This document shows positions 50,928-59,306 of a stretch of 64,000 nucleotides of DNA, piece by piece. The DNA is from Chersky-840 sp963838775 (GTDB taxonomy: Bacteria > Actinomycetota > Acidimicrobiia > Acidimicrobiales > UBA8190), in contig CAWISP010000032.1 of assembly GCA_963838775.1 (NCBI GenBank), forward strand, positions 124,001 through 188,000, in the 5' to 3' direction. A program made the position numbers and the translations under genes. The notes under the pieces were generated by a model. The model saw only the letters and a list, made by a program, of their open reading frames with translations, made no database searches and was not told the origin of the DNA. Position 1 is the first letter of the stretch, and each line of letters begins with the position of its first letter.

Positions 50928-51871
50928 GCGAGATGGCCACGGGTCGAGCAACCACCCAGGGAAACACCGCCAAAGCCAAGGATCGGCACGGGCCCTGGCA
51001 CGGCGCCCCCGCCGGTGCCCACGAATGGGTGAGTTTCCCGGACCTCGAAGAGGAGCGAACGTGGCAGTTCGACGTCACCTTCCTCGAGAGCCGCTGGACG
51101 TGCATCTTCGGCAACGGCTGCCAGGGCGTGCTCACCGGCCCGGCCCCCGAGATGGTGCAGGGATGCTGCTCCTACGGGGCGCACTTCACGAGTGCCAAGG
51201 ACGCCCGGCGGGTCGAAGCGGTAGCGGCCACATTGACCCCGGAGCAGTGGCAGTTCCACGGAAAGGCCCGCCCCAAGCGGGGGACGCGACCCAACATCGT
51301 GGTCAAGTCCAAGTCAGGCGAGCTCACCACCCGTCTCGTCAAAGACGCGTGCATCTTTCTCAACCGCCCGGGCTTTCCGGCCGGCCCCGGGTGCGCATTG
51401 CATCAGGTCGCGGTGCAGCGAGGGGTCCCCCACCTCGAGCTCAAGCCCGACGTGTGCTGGCAACTCCCCTTGCGCCGCGACGACGAGGTCGCCGATGACG
51501 GGCACGTGACATCGGTGATCCGGCAATGGGACCGTCGTGACTGGGGTGAAGGTGGCTTCGAGTTCCACTGGTGGTGCACCGAGTCCCCTGAGGCCTTCGT
51601 CGGGACCCGTCCCGTCTTCAAGGAGCTCGAGCCCGAGCTCGTGGCCATGGTGGGCAAGAAGATCTACAAGCGCCTCGTGCAGTACCTCATGGCGCGCGAA
51701 GAGGCGCTCGGTGAACCGGCGGTGGCGCCTCCACCCGGGCCCGCCGCCGCAGCACCGGTCACCGTCGGTGCCACGCGCAACGGCGTCTGGAAGGCCAAGG
51801 GCGCCCCGTCAGGGCCCGGATCGGTGCCCGTCCGACTGCCGCACCCCGCCGTCAGGCCCGCTCGGTCCTGA
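50924..51871 (+). CDS. Cysteine-rich conserved protein, coupled to the radical SAM gene
   Basis: 315 aa from GTG 50924, overlapping the radical SAM stop as GTGA; ATG 50933 is an alternative. Eight cysteines or histidines are arranged C60-x5-C66, C81-C82, C143, C157-x2-H160, C178, an arrangement that suggests an Fe-S cluster or zinc site and recalls YkgJ/DUF3109-type proteins. TSVIRQWDRRDWGEGGFEFH and LVAMVGKKIYKRLVQYL follow. The last 50 residues are Pro/Ala-rich. Function unknown; tight coupling suggests it works with the radical SAM enzyme. Confidence 0.8.
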   Translation: MSEMATGRATTQGNTAKAKDRHGPWHGAPAGAHEWVSFPDLEEERTWQFDVTFLESRWTCIFGNGCQGVLTGPAPEMVQGCCSYGAHFTSAKDARRVEAVAATLTPEQWQFHGKARPKRGTRPNIVVKSKSGELTTRLVKDACIFLNRPGFPAGPGCALHQVAVQRGVPHLELKPDVCWQLPLRRDDEVADDGHVTSVIRQWDRRDWGEGGFEFHWWCTESPEAFVGTRPVFKELEPELVAMVGKKIYKRLVQYLMAREEALGEPAVAPPPGPAAAAPVTVGATRNGVWKAKGAPSGPGSVPVRLPHPAVRPARS

Positions 51872-51908
51872 CCGGGACGGGCCTCCTGTCCTCGTCGGAC
51901 AGGGACCG

Positions 51909-52109
51909 TCAGTCAGGGAGGGGGTCGTCCTCGGCGGACTGGGATGGCCCCTGACCCAGGATGTCTTCGAACTCGGTCTCGGCCATGCACCACGACGCGT
52001 GTTCGTCGTCGGGCTCCGCACCACACTCCGGGCAACGCTTGTTGGCGGTCGCGACCGATCGCTTCAGGCTGCGGGCCTCCTCGAAGCGGCGATGCCGTCC
52101 CTTTTTCAC
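51909..52109 (-). CDS. Small zinc-ribbon-like protein
   Basis: 66 aa from GTG 52109, with GGAGGAG 6 nt upstream. The basic N-terminus (MKKGRHRRFEEARSLKR) precedes a CxxC-x7-H-x3-C set (C26, C29, H37, C41) fit to bind one zinc, then an acidic tail (SQSAEDDPLPD). No family is recognised. It is divergent from the gene at 52253. Confidence 0.65.
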   Translation of the reverse strand: MKKGRHRRFEEARSLKRSVATANKRCPECGAEPDDEHASWCMAETEFEDILGQGPSQSAEDDPLPD

Positions 52110-52252
52110 GAGCGACTCCTCCGGCGGGCTGGCGCGTAGATCACGGCGAGGACTCCTTCCGAGTCTACCCGCCGTTTCGTACCCCTCCGATCGGGGGTCC
52201 CCGCCCTTGTGGCCTGATCAGGGAGCCCACAGGCCGCCGGTAGAGTCGGGGC

Positions 52253-52498
52253 GTGTCCCAGGAGTTCGATCCGGCCGCCATGGTCGAGCGGTTCCGCGCC
52301 CGGGCCGCGGCGGTGCGCTCCCGGGGCCTTCCGCCCATCGAAGGCCCTGAGCGCAAGCGCTTCGCCGAGCAGGCCCAGCTCGACTACATGGACTACGCCA
52401 TGCTCGGCGACGCCGAGGTCGCGCTCGAGAACGGGATCCTCACCCTGCGCGTGGACCTTCGCCCCCCGCCGCCGGCGTCGGACGGTACCGCGGACTGA
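52253..52498 (+). CDS. Small conserved-looking hypothetical protein
   Basis: 81 aa from GTG 52253, with TAGAGT 6 nt upstream (leaderless pattern). The sequence has a basic helix (MVERFRARAAAVRSRGLPPI), then RKRFAEQAQLDYMDYAMLGD and a short strand pair (VALENGILTLRVDL), ending in a Pro-rich tail. No recognised domain. The compact, balanced composition and promoter support it being real. Confidence 0.65.
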   Translation: MSQEFDPAAMVERFRARAAAVRSRGLPPIEGPERKRFAEQAQLDYMDYAMLGDAEVALENGILTLRVDLRPPPPASDGTAD

Positions 52499-52553
52499 CC
52501 GCCGGCGGCGGCCCGACACCCTCCCCCACGACCCGACACCCTCCCCCAGGGAA

Positions 52554-52569
52554 GGCGCCGAGGGGCGCC
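52554..52569. terminator. Hairpin between convergent genes
   Basis: GGCGCC-GAGG-GGCGCC between the 52498 stop and the flavin-reductase stop at 52609. Just before it, CCCGACACCCTCCCCCA occurs twice in tandem (from about 52513). It could end transcription from either side. Confidence 0.4.
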
Positions 52570-52608
52570 GAACACGGTCGCCGCCCGCAGTCGCCATCTG
52601 CGGTCCCT

Positions 52609-53175
52609 TCACCCTCCGTAGTTCATCCGGGTGTCCTCCATGCGCAAGACGCCCGCATCGGGTGGGGGCGCATCGCCGGGTGATTCACCGCAGTCGACGA
52701 CCTCGCCGACGAACCAACCGTGGCTCCCGAGAGCCAGCACGTGGCGCACCTCGCAGTCGAGCCACGCCAGGGCGCTGTCGAGGATGGGAGCACCCGTGGT
52801 GGCGACGTGCACCGCCTCCCCTTGCATCGTCCCGGTACCGCTGTCGTCGAGGGATGATTCGGTGACCGGCTTCGCGAACCGACGCACGACGGCGCGTTGC
52901 GAACGAGGGAGCAGGCTGAGGGCGAACACACCGCCCGTCTCGAGCAATTCGTAGGTGACCGCCCCCGACTCGACCCCGATCCCCACGAGCTTCGGGCTCA
53001 TCGCCACCTGGGTCACCCAGCTGATCGTCATAAGGTTGCGACGGGGCCCGCCGCGCGTACCCACGACGTACAGGCCCGACGGCATTGACCACAGGACCCG
53101 TCGCCGCAGGCGGTCGTAATTGTCGGGGTCGCGCCCCGGCGGCACGGGCCCGACCACCTCGTGAGCCGTGCTCAT
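52609..53175 (-). CDS. Flavin reductase-like FMN-binding protein
   Basis: 188 aa, split-barrel flavin reductase domain. SGLYVVGTRGGPRRNLMTISWVTQVAMSPKLVGIGVE shows the FMN-binding strand order, followed by FALSLLPRSQRAVVRRFAKP and a C-terminal HGWFVGEVVDC. It probably reduces or binds FMN with NAD(P)H. The partner oxygenase is unknown. It overlaps the lipoprotein gene by 4 nt (53172-53175). Confidence 0.85.
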   Translation of the reverse strand: MSTAHEVVGPVPPGRDPDNYDRLRRRVLWSMPSGLYVVGTRGGPRRNLMTISWVTQVAMSPKLVGIGVESGAVTYELLETGGVFALSLLPRSQRAVVRRFAKPVTESSLDDSGTGTMQGEAVHVATTGAPILDSALAWLDCEVRHVLALGSHGWFVGEVVDCGESPGDAPPPDAGVLRMEDTRMNYGG

Positions 53176-53669
53176 GACGACCCTCCCGGGCCGGTGGCGC
53201 CCAGGGCGTCCAGGCGGGCCTCGGCTTTCACGTATCCCGACGCCGCGCTGGCGAGCTCGAGGGCGGAACGGCTCAGCAACGACGTGTCGCCGTCGGCCCC
53301 TGTGAGACAGTGCCGTCCTCCCGCCGCGGCCGACGCGTAGGCAGACGAGAGGATGCCGGTGAGGTCGGCGTCGGGGCTGGGCAGGTTCTGATTGGCGCTC
53401 AGCGCGTCGTTCACGAGCACGTCGCAGTCGGTGCGCACGCCGGCGCTGTCGTGGGCCGCCTCGACCGCGGCGATCCGGCGGGCGTCACCGCGCAACGTGT
53501 TCAGGCTGGCGGCGAGACCGGTGGTCGTGGCCCACGAGTGCACCTGCTGGCCGAGCGTGCGACCCGGAAACGGGCTCCCGCACGAGGCCACGGCGAGTGC
53601 CGCGACGAGGAGCACCGCCCCGCGGCCGATCACCGGTGGCCCGGACCGACGAGCTCGGGCGGAGGCCAT
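53172..53669 (-). CDS. Putative lipoprotein
   Basis: 165 aa. A type II signal: basic n-region (ASARARRSGPPVIGRG), a hydrophobic stretch (AVLLVAALAV) and the lipobox AVASC with Cys30. The mature part is helical and polar with two further cysteines (RTDCDVL, GRHCLTG) that could form a disulphide outside the cell. The chosen start ATG 53669 gives a normal signal length. It overlaps the DUF3151 gene by 40 nt. No function is assigned. Confidence 0.75.
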   Translation of the reverse strand: MASARARRSGPPVIGRGAVLLVAALAVASCGSPFPGRTLGQQVHSWATTTGLAASLNTLRGDARRIAAVEAAHDSAGVRTDCDVLVNDALSANQNLPSPDADLTGILSSAYASAAAGGRHCLTGADGDTSLLSRSALELASAASGYVKAEARLDALGATGPGGSS

Positions 53670-54082
53670 GCCGGGTCGAGCTGGCGGAGGAACATCGCAC
53701 ATCGCTCCTCCTCGGCGGTTTCGCCGATGGCGGCCGCCGACGACCGGAGGCCGTCGACACAGCGGAGGAACCCGCGGTTGCTCGGATGTGCCCACCGCAC
53801 GAACCCACTGCCCCTCCACCCCGCTCGGCGCAAGGCGTCGAGGCCCCGGTGATAGCCGACCCGGAAACACGCGTAGGCCTCGACGTCGTCGCGGGCCACC
53901 TCGCCCAGCGCTGCCCACGCCTCGGACCACTCGGGAAAGGCGCGCACCACGTCCGCCACGGCGTCACGGCGCCCCGGCGCCGGGGCGGCGAGCGCGTTGG
54001 CGAGGCGGGTGCTCGCGGCCGGCGGTGCCGGGTCGAGCACGGTGTCGGGGGGCGCCGAGCCCAGGTCGATCGGACCGGTCAT
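53630..54082 (-). CDS. DUF3151 family protein
   Basis: 150 aa. The actinobacteria-specific family is recognised by FRVGYHRGLDALRRAGWRGSG, HPSNRGFLRCVDGLRSSAAAIGE and EEERCAMFLRQLDP. Helical and soluble, unknown function. Start ATG 54082 overlaps the small upstream membrane ORF as ATGA. Confidence 0.85.
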   Translation of the reverse strand: MTGPIDLGSAPPDTVLDPAPPAASTRLANALAAPAPGRRDAVADVVRAFPEWSEAWAALGEVARDDVEAYACFRVGYHRGLDALRRAGWRGSGFVRWAHPSNRGFLRCVDGLRSSAAAIGETAEEERCAMFLRQLDPAWPPPELVGPGHR

Positions 54083-54219
54083 GGCGGTGTCCCTTCGGCG
54101 TCGGGGAATCCGGGGAACGAGTCCTGAGACGGACCCTCACGACGTGGCAGGAACAGACTCAGGGCCGACGCCGCCAGGACGACCACGATCACCAGGGCTC
54201 CGAGGAGCGCGTACAACAT
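54079..54219 (-). CDS. 46-aa single-TM protein
   Basis: Short frame from ATG 54219 to TGA 54079, with a strong AGGAGG 4 nt upstream. The N-terminal half is one membrane helix (MLYALLGALVIVVVLAAS and on to ALSLFLP). Then come PRREGPSQ and a short acidic/Pro tail. The stop overlaps the DUF3151 start. No family is recognised, but the ribosome binding site, TM helix and exact coupling make it a likely gene. Confidence 0.7.
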   Translation of the reverse strand: MLYALLGALVIVVVLAASALSLFLPRREGPSQDSFPGFPDAEGTPP

Positions 54220-54247
54220 CAGGCCTCCTGTCGCGCCCGGGACATGG

Positions 54248-55549
54248 TCATTCGAAGCGCACGAGATGGTAGTCCCGCCCTTTGCGCAGGACGAGATAGG
54301 TGTCGAACAACAGGTCCGACTCGTCGAGCCGCGCCTCGGTGTCGCGTTCCTGGTTGTCGTTCACGTAGACACCGCCCTGGGTCACGAGCCGGCGTGCTTC
54401 GCTCTTGGACTTGGCCAGGCCGGCGTCGATCACGGCGTCGACGAGTGCGAGCCCCGGCGGGTCGAGGGCAGGGCGCGCCCGGGTCGACGTGGGCGTCTCC
54501 GTGATGACGGCGAGCAACGTCTCCTCATCGAGCGACGCCAACTTCCCCGCGTACAGTGCCAGCGCCGCCGCATCGGCGCGCCGCGCCTCGCTCTCCCCGT
54601 GCACCAGGGTGCACACTTCCCGGGCCAGGGCCCGTTGCGCTCTGCGATGCTCGGGATGCGTCGCCGTGTCGGCGTCGAGGTCCAGGATCGCGTCGTGGTC
54701 GAGAAAGGTGAAGTACCGGAGGTACGCGCCCACGACGCTGTCCTCGGTCCGGTAGAAGAATTGGAACAATTGATACGGGCTCGTGCGCGCCGCGTCGAGC
54801 CAGACGGTCTCGGTCTCGGTCTTCCCGAATTTTGTGCCGTCGGCCTTGAGTACGAGCGGGGTCGTGAGGCCGTACACCTCCTGACGGCGCGCTTTGCGGA
54901 TGAGCTCGATGCCCATGGTGATGTTCCCCCACTGGTCGCTCGCCCCGAGCTGCAGCCGGCAGCCCTCCTCGTCGAACAGATGAAGGTAGTCGTAGGCCTG
55001 GAGCAGCATGTAGCTGAACTCCGTGAAGGAGATCCCCTGGTCGGGGCGTTCCAGTCGGGTCTTGACCGCTTCTCTGTTCATCATCTGATTGACGCTGAAG
55101 TGCTTGCCGACATCACGCAGGAAGTCGATCACGGTCAGATGGTTGAGCCACGTGCCGTTGTCAAGCAACAGGGCCCGCGACGGCTCGGCCCCGTCGTAGA
55201 CGTCGATCAGCCGCTCGAGCTGGGCTCGCATGCCCGCCATGTTGGCGCCGAGCTCGTCGGCGCTGAGCAGCATGCGCTCCTCGGTCTTGCCGCCCGGATC
55301 GCCGATGGCCCCCGTGGCCCCTCCGGCCACGGCGAGGGGACGGTGCCCGGCTCGCTGGAGCCGCCGCAGCAGGAGAACCTGGAGGAGGCTGCCCACGTGC
55401 AGGCTGTCGGCGGTGGGGTCGAAGCCGATGTAGGCGGTGAACCGTTCGTTGTCGAGCCGCGCCAGCAGTGACGGGTCGGTGAGCTGGTGCACGAGGCCGC
55501 GAAACTCGAGGTCGGCCGACAGCGACGGCCCTTCGGGCTCACGAGCCAT
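54248..55549 (-). CDS. tyrS: Tyrosyl-tRNA synthetase
   Basis: 433 aa class I synthetase, TyrRS type. The HIGH-like motif is DSLHVGSLLQV, the tyrosine pocket is YMLLQAYDYLHLF and QLGASDQWGNI, and the KMSKS-like loop is DGTKFGKTETE. The C-terminal S4 RNA-binding domain is SKSEARRLVTQGGVYVNDNQ. The length and all motifs are normal. It ends 28 bp before the small membrane gene. Confidence 0.97.
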   Translation of the reverse strand: MAREPEGPSLSADLEFRGLVHQLTDPSLLARLDNERFTAYIGFDPTADSLHVGSLLQVLLLRRLQRAGHRPLAVAGGATGAIGDPGGKTEERMLLSADELGANMAGMRAQLERLIDVYDGAEPSRALLLDNGTWLNHLTVIDFLRDVGKHFSVNQMMNREAVKTRLERPDQGISFTEFSYMLLQAYDYLHLFDEEGCRLQLGASDQWGNITMGIELIRKARRQEVYGLTTPLVLKADGTKFGKTETETVWLDAARTSPYQLFQFFYRTEDSVVGAYLRYFTFLDHDAILDLDADTATHPEHRRAQRALAREVCTLVHGESEARRADAAALALYAGKLASLDEETLLAVITETPTSTRARPALDPPGLALVDAVIDAGLAKSKSEARRLVTQGGVYVNDNQERDTEARLDESDLLFDTYLVLRKGRDYHLVRFE

Positions 55550-55570
55550 GGTCCCAGCCTCCCACGGTGC

Positions 55571-56335
55571 TCACACCCCGCCCGACGGCATGGCCAGGGC
55601 CCCTCCGTCCACCACGAGCACGTGCCCGGTGATCCACGACGCCGCGTCTGACGCCAGGAACAGCGCCGCTCTGGCGACGTCATCGGGTTCGCCCAGTCGC
55701 TTCAGAGGCAGTCGCTCCGCCACGGCGTCGCCCGAGGTCTCCCACAGGGCCCGGGCGAAGTCGGTGCGCACCAGACCCGGTGCCAGCGCGTTGACGCGCA
55801 CGTCGGGACCGAGCTCGGCGGCGAGTTGGCGGGTCAGGTGCACGAGGGCCGCCTTGGTCACGTTGTACCAACCGATCCCGTGCTCGACCGACAAGCCGCC
55901 GATCGACGACACATTGATCACCGAGCCGCCCCCGCCCTCCATCGATGCACGCCACGCGCACTGCGTCCACACGAGGGCCGCTTCGAGGTTGACCTGGACC
56001 GTCTTCTCGGCACGGGCCAGGTCGATCTCCATCAACGGCCCGTAGTAGGGATTGGTCGCCGCGTTGTTCACGAGGACGTCGAGCGATCCGAATCGTTCGA
56101 CGGTGGCGTCCACGCAGGCCCGCGCCGCATCGGGGTCGCCGACGTTGGCCGCAAACCAGGCCACCTCGGCACCGAGCCCCTCTATCGACGCCGCCGCCTC
56201 GGCGAGGGCATCGGGCTTGCGCGACGACAGCATGACCTTGGCACCGGCCTGGGCGAACCGCGTGGCGATGGCCCGGCCGATGCCGCGTGACCCCCCCGAC
56301 ACGAGTGCCGTCTTGCCGTCGAGTCGCAGGTCCAT
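55571..56335 (-). CDS. Short-chain dehydrogenase/reductase
   Basis: 254 aa classical SDR. Cofactor motif SGGSRGIG (13-20), DVLVNNAATNPYYG, catalytic Ser in VINVSSIGG and Tyr/Lys in YNVTKAALVHL. The Arg after the second strand (SSRKPDAL) suggests NADP preference. It resembles FabG-like oxidoreductases; the substrate is unknown. Start ATG 56335 has TAGGGT 8 nt upstream. It is divergent from the DUF255 gene. Confidence 0.9.
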   Translation of the reverse strand: MDLRLDGKTALVSGGSRGIGRAIATRFAQAGAKVMLSSRKPDALAEAAASIEGLGAEVAWFAANVGDPDAARACVDATVERFGSLDVLVNNAATNPYYGPLMEIDLARAEKTVQVNLEAALVWTQCAWRASMEGGGGSVINVSSIGGLSVEHGIGWYNVTKAALVHLTRQLAAELGPDVRVNALAPGLVRTDFARALWETSGDAVAERLPLKRLGEPDDVARAALFLASDAASWITGHVLVVDGGALAMPSGGV

Positions 56336-56465
56336 GGCGCCACACCCTACGACGGCCCTGGAGAAGCCCCGGCCATCGTCGCACGACATGACCGGCCCCG
56401 GCGGCCCCCCGAGGGCGCAGCGTGGATGGGCCGACCCGGTGTGGCGGGGCCGTAGGCTCGCGCAG

Positions 56466-58514
56466 ATGAACCGACTGGCCTCGGAGACGAGCCCCTATCT
56501 CCGCCAGCACGCGCACAACCCCGTCGACTGGTACCCGTGGGGCGACGAAGCGTTCGACCGGGCGCGCCACGAGAACCGTCCCGTGCTCTTGTCCGTGGGG
56601 TACTCGGCCTGTCACTGGTGCCACGTCATGGCGCACGAGTCCTTCGAGGACGACGTCACGGCCAAGGAGCTCAACGACCGCTTCGTCTCGATCAAGGTGG
56701 ATCGTGAAGAGCGACCCGACGTGGACGCCGTCTACATGGAAGCCGTCCAGGCGATGACCGGCAGCGGCGGATGGCCGATGACGGTGTTCCTCACGCCCGA
56801 AGGCCGTCCGTTCTTCGGCGGCACGTACTTCCCCCCTCGCGACGGCCCCGGCATGCCGAGCTTCCGCCGCGTGCTCGACGCCGTGGACGACGTATGGCAC
56901 AACCGCCGCGACGAGGTCGATCGCCAAGCCGACGCGTTGGCCGAGGCCATCAACCGCCGCACCCGTGTGCCCCAGGACCTGCTGGCGCGGGCCGGCGACG
57001 AGGCAGACGATCCCGGCTCGCAGTCCGCCGCCCTGCTCACAGCGGCGGCGGCGGAACTGGCGGCGCGCTTCGACGCCACCTGGGGAGGGTTCGGTCCCGC
57101 GCCGAAGTTCCCCCAGACCCAACTGGTCGAGCTGTGTCTGCGCCACCATCGGCTGACGGGAGAGGCGTCGTCGCTCGCCATGGCCACCACCACCCTGGGG
57201 GCGATGGCGGCGGGCGGGATCTACGACCATGTGGGAGGCGGCTTCGCCCGCTACTCCACCGACGCCACGTGGACGGTGCCACACTTCGAGAAGATGCTCT
57301 ATGACCAAGCCGGACTGGTGCGCGCCTACCTTCACGCCTGGCAGGTCACCGGCGAGGCGCGCTGGCTCCAGGTGGTCGAGGAGACGGTCGGGTACGTGCT
57401 CCGCGAGCTGGCATCGCCGGGGGGAGGGCTGTACTCGGCCCAGGACGCCGACTCCGAGGGCGAGGAGGGTCGCTTCTATGTCTGGACCCCCGCCGAGTTG
57501 GCAACCGCGCTCGGGCCCGAGCTCGCCGCCATCGCCTCTGATTGGTACGGGGTCACCGAGGCGGGCAACTTCGAGGGTCGCAACATCCTGCGGCGCCCGC
57601 TCGGCGCCGAGCTGGGGCGGCCCGACGTCGTCGAAGAGGCGCGTCGGAGGTTGTTCGAAGCCCGATCCCACCGGGTCCACCCCGGCCTCGACGACAAGGT
57701 GCTCACCGAGTGGAACGCCATGTTCGGCTCGTCCCTGGCCGAAGCGGCCGGCGCCACGGGGCGCCCCGACTGGAGAGACGCGGCCGTCAGGATCGGTGAG
57801 TTCCTCCTGGCCGAGTTCCGCGACACCGAGACGGGCCGTTGGTTGCGGTCGTGGCAAGGCGGTCGGGCGAGACACCTCGCTTACGCCGGCGACTATGCCT
57901 GGCTCGTCGACTTCTTCACCCGGTTGGCAGAGCTCACCGGCAAGGTGCTGTGGCTGGACCACGCCCGCGAGACGGCGCTGAGCATGCTCGAGCTCTTCAC
58001 CGGCGAGGGAACCCTGCTCTACACCACGGGCAACGACGCGGAGCAGCTCGTAGTCCGTCCCCTCGACATCCTCGACGGCGCCGTGCCCGCCGCCAACGGG
58101 GTGGCCGCCACGGCGCTGCTCCGACTCGGCGCGCTGCGCGCCGACGATGTGCTCGTCGACGCGGCTGCGTCGCTGCTGCGGACGTTGTCCCGGGTCGCAG
58201 CTGAGTACCCGTTGGCGTGCGCCAACAGCGTGGCGGCCTCCGAGCTGTCGGGTGGGGGCATCACCGAGGTCGTCATCCCCGGGGATCGCCCCGATCTGCT
58301 CTCCACGGTCAGAGCCCGATTCGAGCCGACGATCGTCTTGGCCTGGGGGGAGCCGACGTCGTCACCACTGTGGGCCGGACGCGACGAGGGCCACGCCTAC
58401 GTATGCCGACGTTTCGTGTGCCGGTCGCCCGCCACCAGCCCCGACGAGCTCGCCCAGCGCCTCGACGACGAGCTCGCCGCCGGAAGGGCGGTCATGGCAA
58501 CGAGGTGCCCGTGA
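56466..58514 (+). CDS. DUF255 thioredoxin-domain protein (YyaL-like)
   Basis: 682 aa. The N-terminal thioredoxin-like domain has LLSVGYSACHWCHVMAHESF with the CxxC pair C49/C52, followed by VKVDREERPDVDAVYMEAVQ and GWPMTVFLTPEGRPFFGGTY. The middle and C-terminal regions (about 180-650) form an (alpha/alpha)6 barrel related to N-acylglucosamine 2-epimerases (EKMLYDQAGLVRAYLHAW, EWNAMFGSSLAEAAG). The function is not known. ATG 56466 has TAGGCT 7 nt upstream (leaderless). Confidence 0.92.
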   Translation: MNRLASETSPYLRQHAHNPVDWYPWGDEAFDRARHENRPVLLSVGYSACHWCHVMAHESFEDDVTAKELNDRFVSIKVDREERPDVDAVYMEAVQAMTGSGGWPMTVFLTPEGRPFFGGTYFPPRDGPGMPSFRRVLDAVDDVWHNRRDEVDRQADALAEAINRRTRVPQDLLARAGDEADDPGSQSAALLTAAAAELAARFDATWGGFGPAPKFPQTQLVELCLRHHRLTGEASSLAMATTTLGAMAAGGIYDHVGGGFARYSTDATWTVPHFEKMLYDQAGLVRAYLHAWQVTGEARWLQVVEETVGYVLRELASPGGGLYSAQDADSEGEEGRFYVWTPAELATALGPELAAIASDWYGVTEAGNFEGRNILRRPLGAELGRPDVVEEARRRLFEARSHRVHPGLDDKVLTEWNAMFGSSLAEAAGATGRPDWRDAAVRIGEFLLAEFRDTETGRWLRSWQGGRARHLAYAGDYAWLVDFFTRLAELTGKVLWLDHARETALSMLELFTGEGTLLYTTGNDAEQLVVRPLDILDGAVPAANGVAATALLRLGALRADDVLVDAAASLLRTLSRVAAEYPLACANSVAASELSGGGITEVVIPGDRPDLLSTVRARFEPTIVLAWGEPTSSPLWAGRDEGHAYVCRRFVCRSPATSPDELAQRLDDELAAGRAVMATRCP

Positions 58515-59236
58515 CGACCGAGACCGAGTTGGGCGCCTCGGGGCGCAACGGCGACGACCACACCCCACGCCGGGGGCGCCGCAAGGGGCGCCTGCCGGCG
58601 CAGGTCCCGGGGGCACACCGCTGCATGGTGCTCGCCTGCACCGACGAGGACACCACCGCCGTCGACCTGCACAGTGGCGCCATCGTGCGCCTACGCGTCG
58701 ATTGGGATGAGGGGCACGATCCCGATCTCGAGCCCCTCGAGATCGTGGACGTCGTGTGGGCCGACGACCCCGAGCGCGACGACCTGGCCCAGCCCGAAGC
58801 GGTCACGGTGACCGGGGTGCCCTCTGTCCTCGGCACCGTCAAGGGACGCCGGGCGCGCCGCGTGCTGCGTGACGTCGCCCTCCCTCCCCAACAGAACCTG
58901 CTCGGGTTCCCCGGTTCGTCGGCCCCCTACTGGGAGTTCCGGGGCATGCGGCCGTCGGTGGCTGTCGTGGTACCGAGCCGGGGGCCGGTGATCTTCCGGC
59001 GCCGGGAGGACGACACGGTGTGGGCACGTTTCGGCTGGCCCCGGAGCGACAACTGGCTCCCCATGGAGGACCGGCGCGCCACCGCCGCGCTGGAGCACGC
59101 CCGTCGCGACCGCCTGTCGGGGAAGGACCTCGAGGGTGCGCTGGGCTTCCGGCCTCACTATCTCGTGGTGGTCCTCAGCCGGCCGCGCGACGGACACTGC
59201 TACAAGACCGTGGCCGCCCTGCTACCCCGACCCTGA
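58511..59236 (+). CDS. Hypothetical protein coupled to the DUF255 gene
   Basis: 241 aa from GTG 58511, overlapping the preceding stop as GTGA. The N-terminal ~35 residues are basic and disordered (PRRGRRKGRLPAQVPG). The rest is a beta-rich fold with HRCMVLACTDEDTTAVDLHS and GAIVRLRVDW, then PPQQNLLGFPGSSAPYWEFRG and RPHYLVVVLSRPRDGHCYKT. No family is recognised. Coupling suggests cotranslation with the thioredoxin-domain protein. Confidence 0.75.
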   Translation: MTTETELGASGRNGDDHTPRRGRRKGRLPAQVPGAHRCMVLACTDEDTTAVDLHSGAIVRLRVDWDEGHDPDLEPLEIVDVVWADDPERDDLAQPEAVTVTGVPSVLGTVKGRRARRVLRDVALPPQQNLLGFPGSSAPYWEFRGMRPSVAVVVPSRGPVIFRRREDDTVWARFGWPRSDNWLPMEDRRATAALEHARRDRLSGKDLEGALGFRPHYLVVVLSRPRDGHCYKTVAALLPRP

Positions 59237-59306
59237 GCGTCAGCCCCGGCGCGCCACGCCAGGCACCGGTGGCACGGAAAGAAACCGAGGACGGGGAGCG
59301 GCGGTG

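Noticed and set aside
55680..57962. Long minus-strand frame opposite the DUF255 gene
   Set aside because: Antisense reading of a clear DUF255 protein, with His/Arg/Gly-rich composition and no family resemblance.
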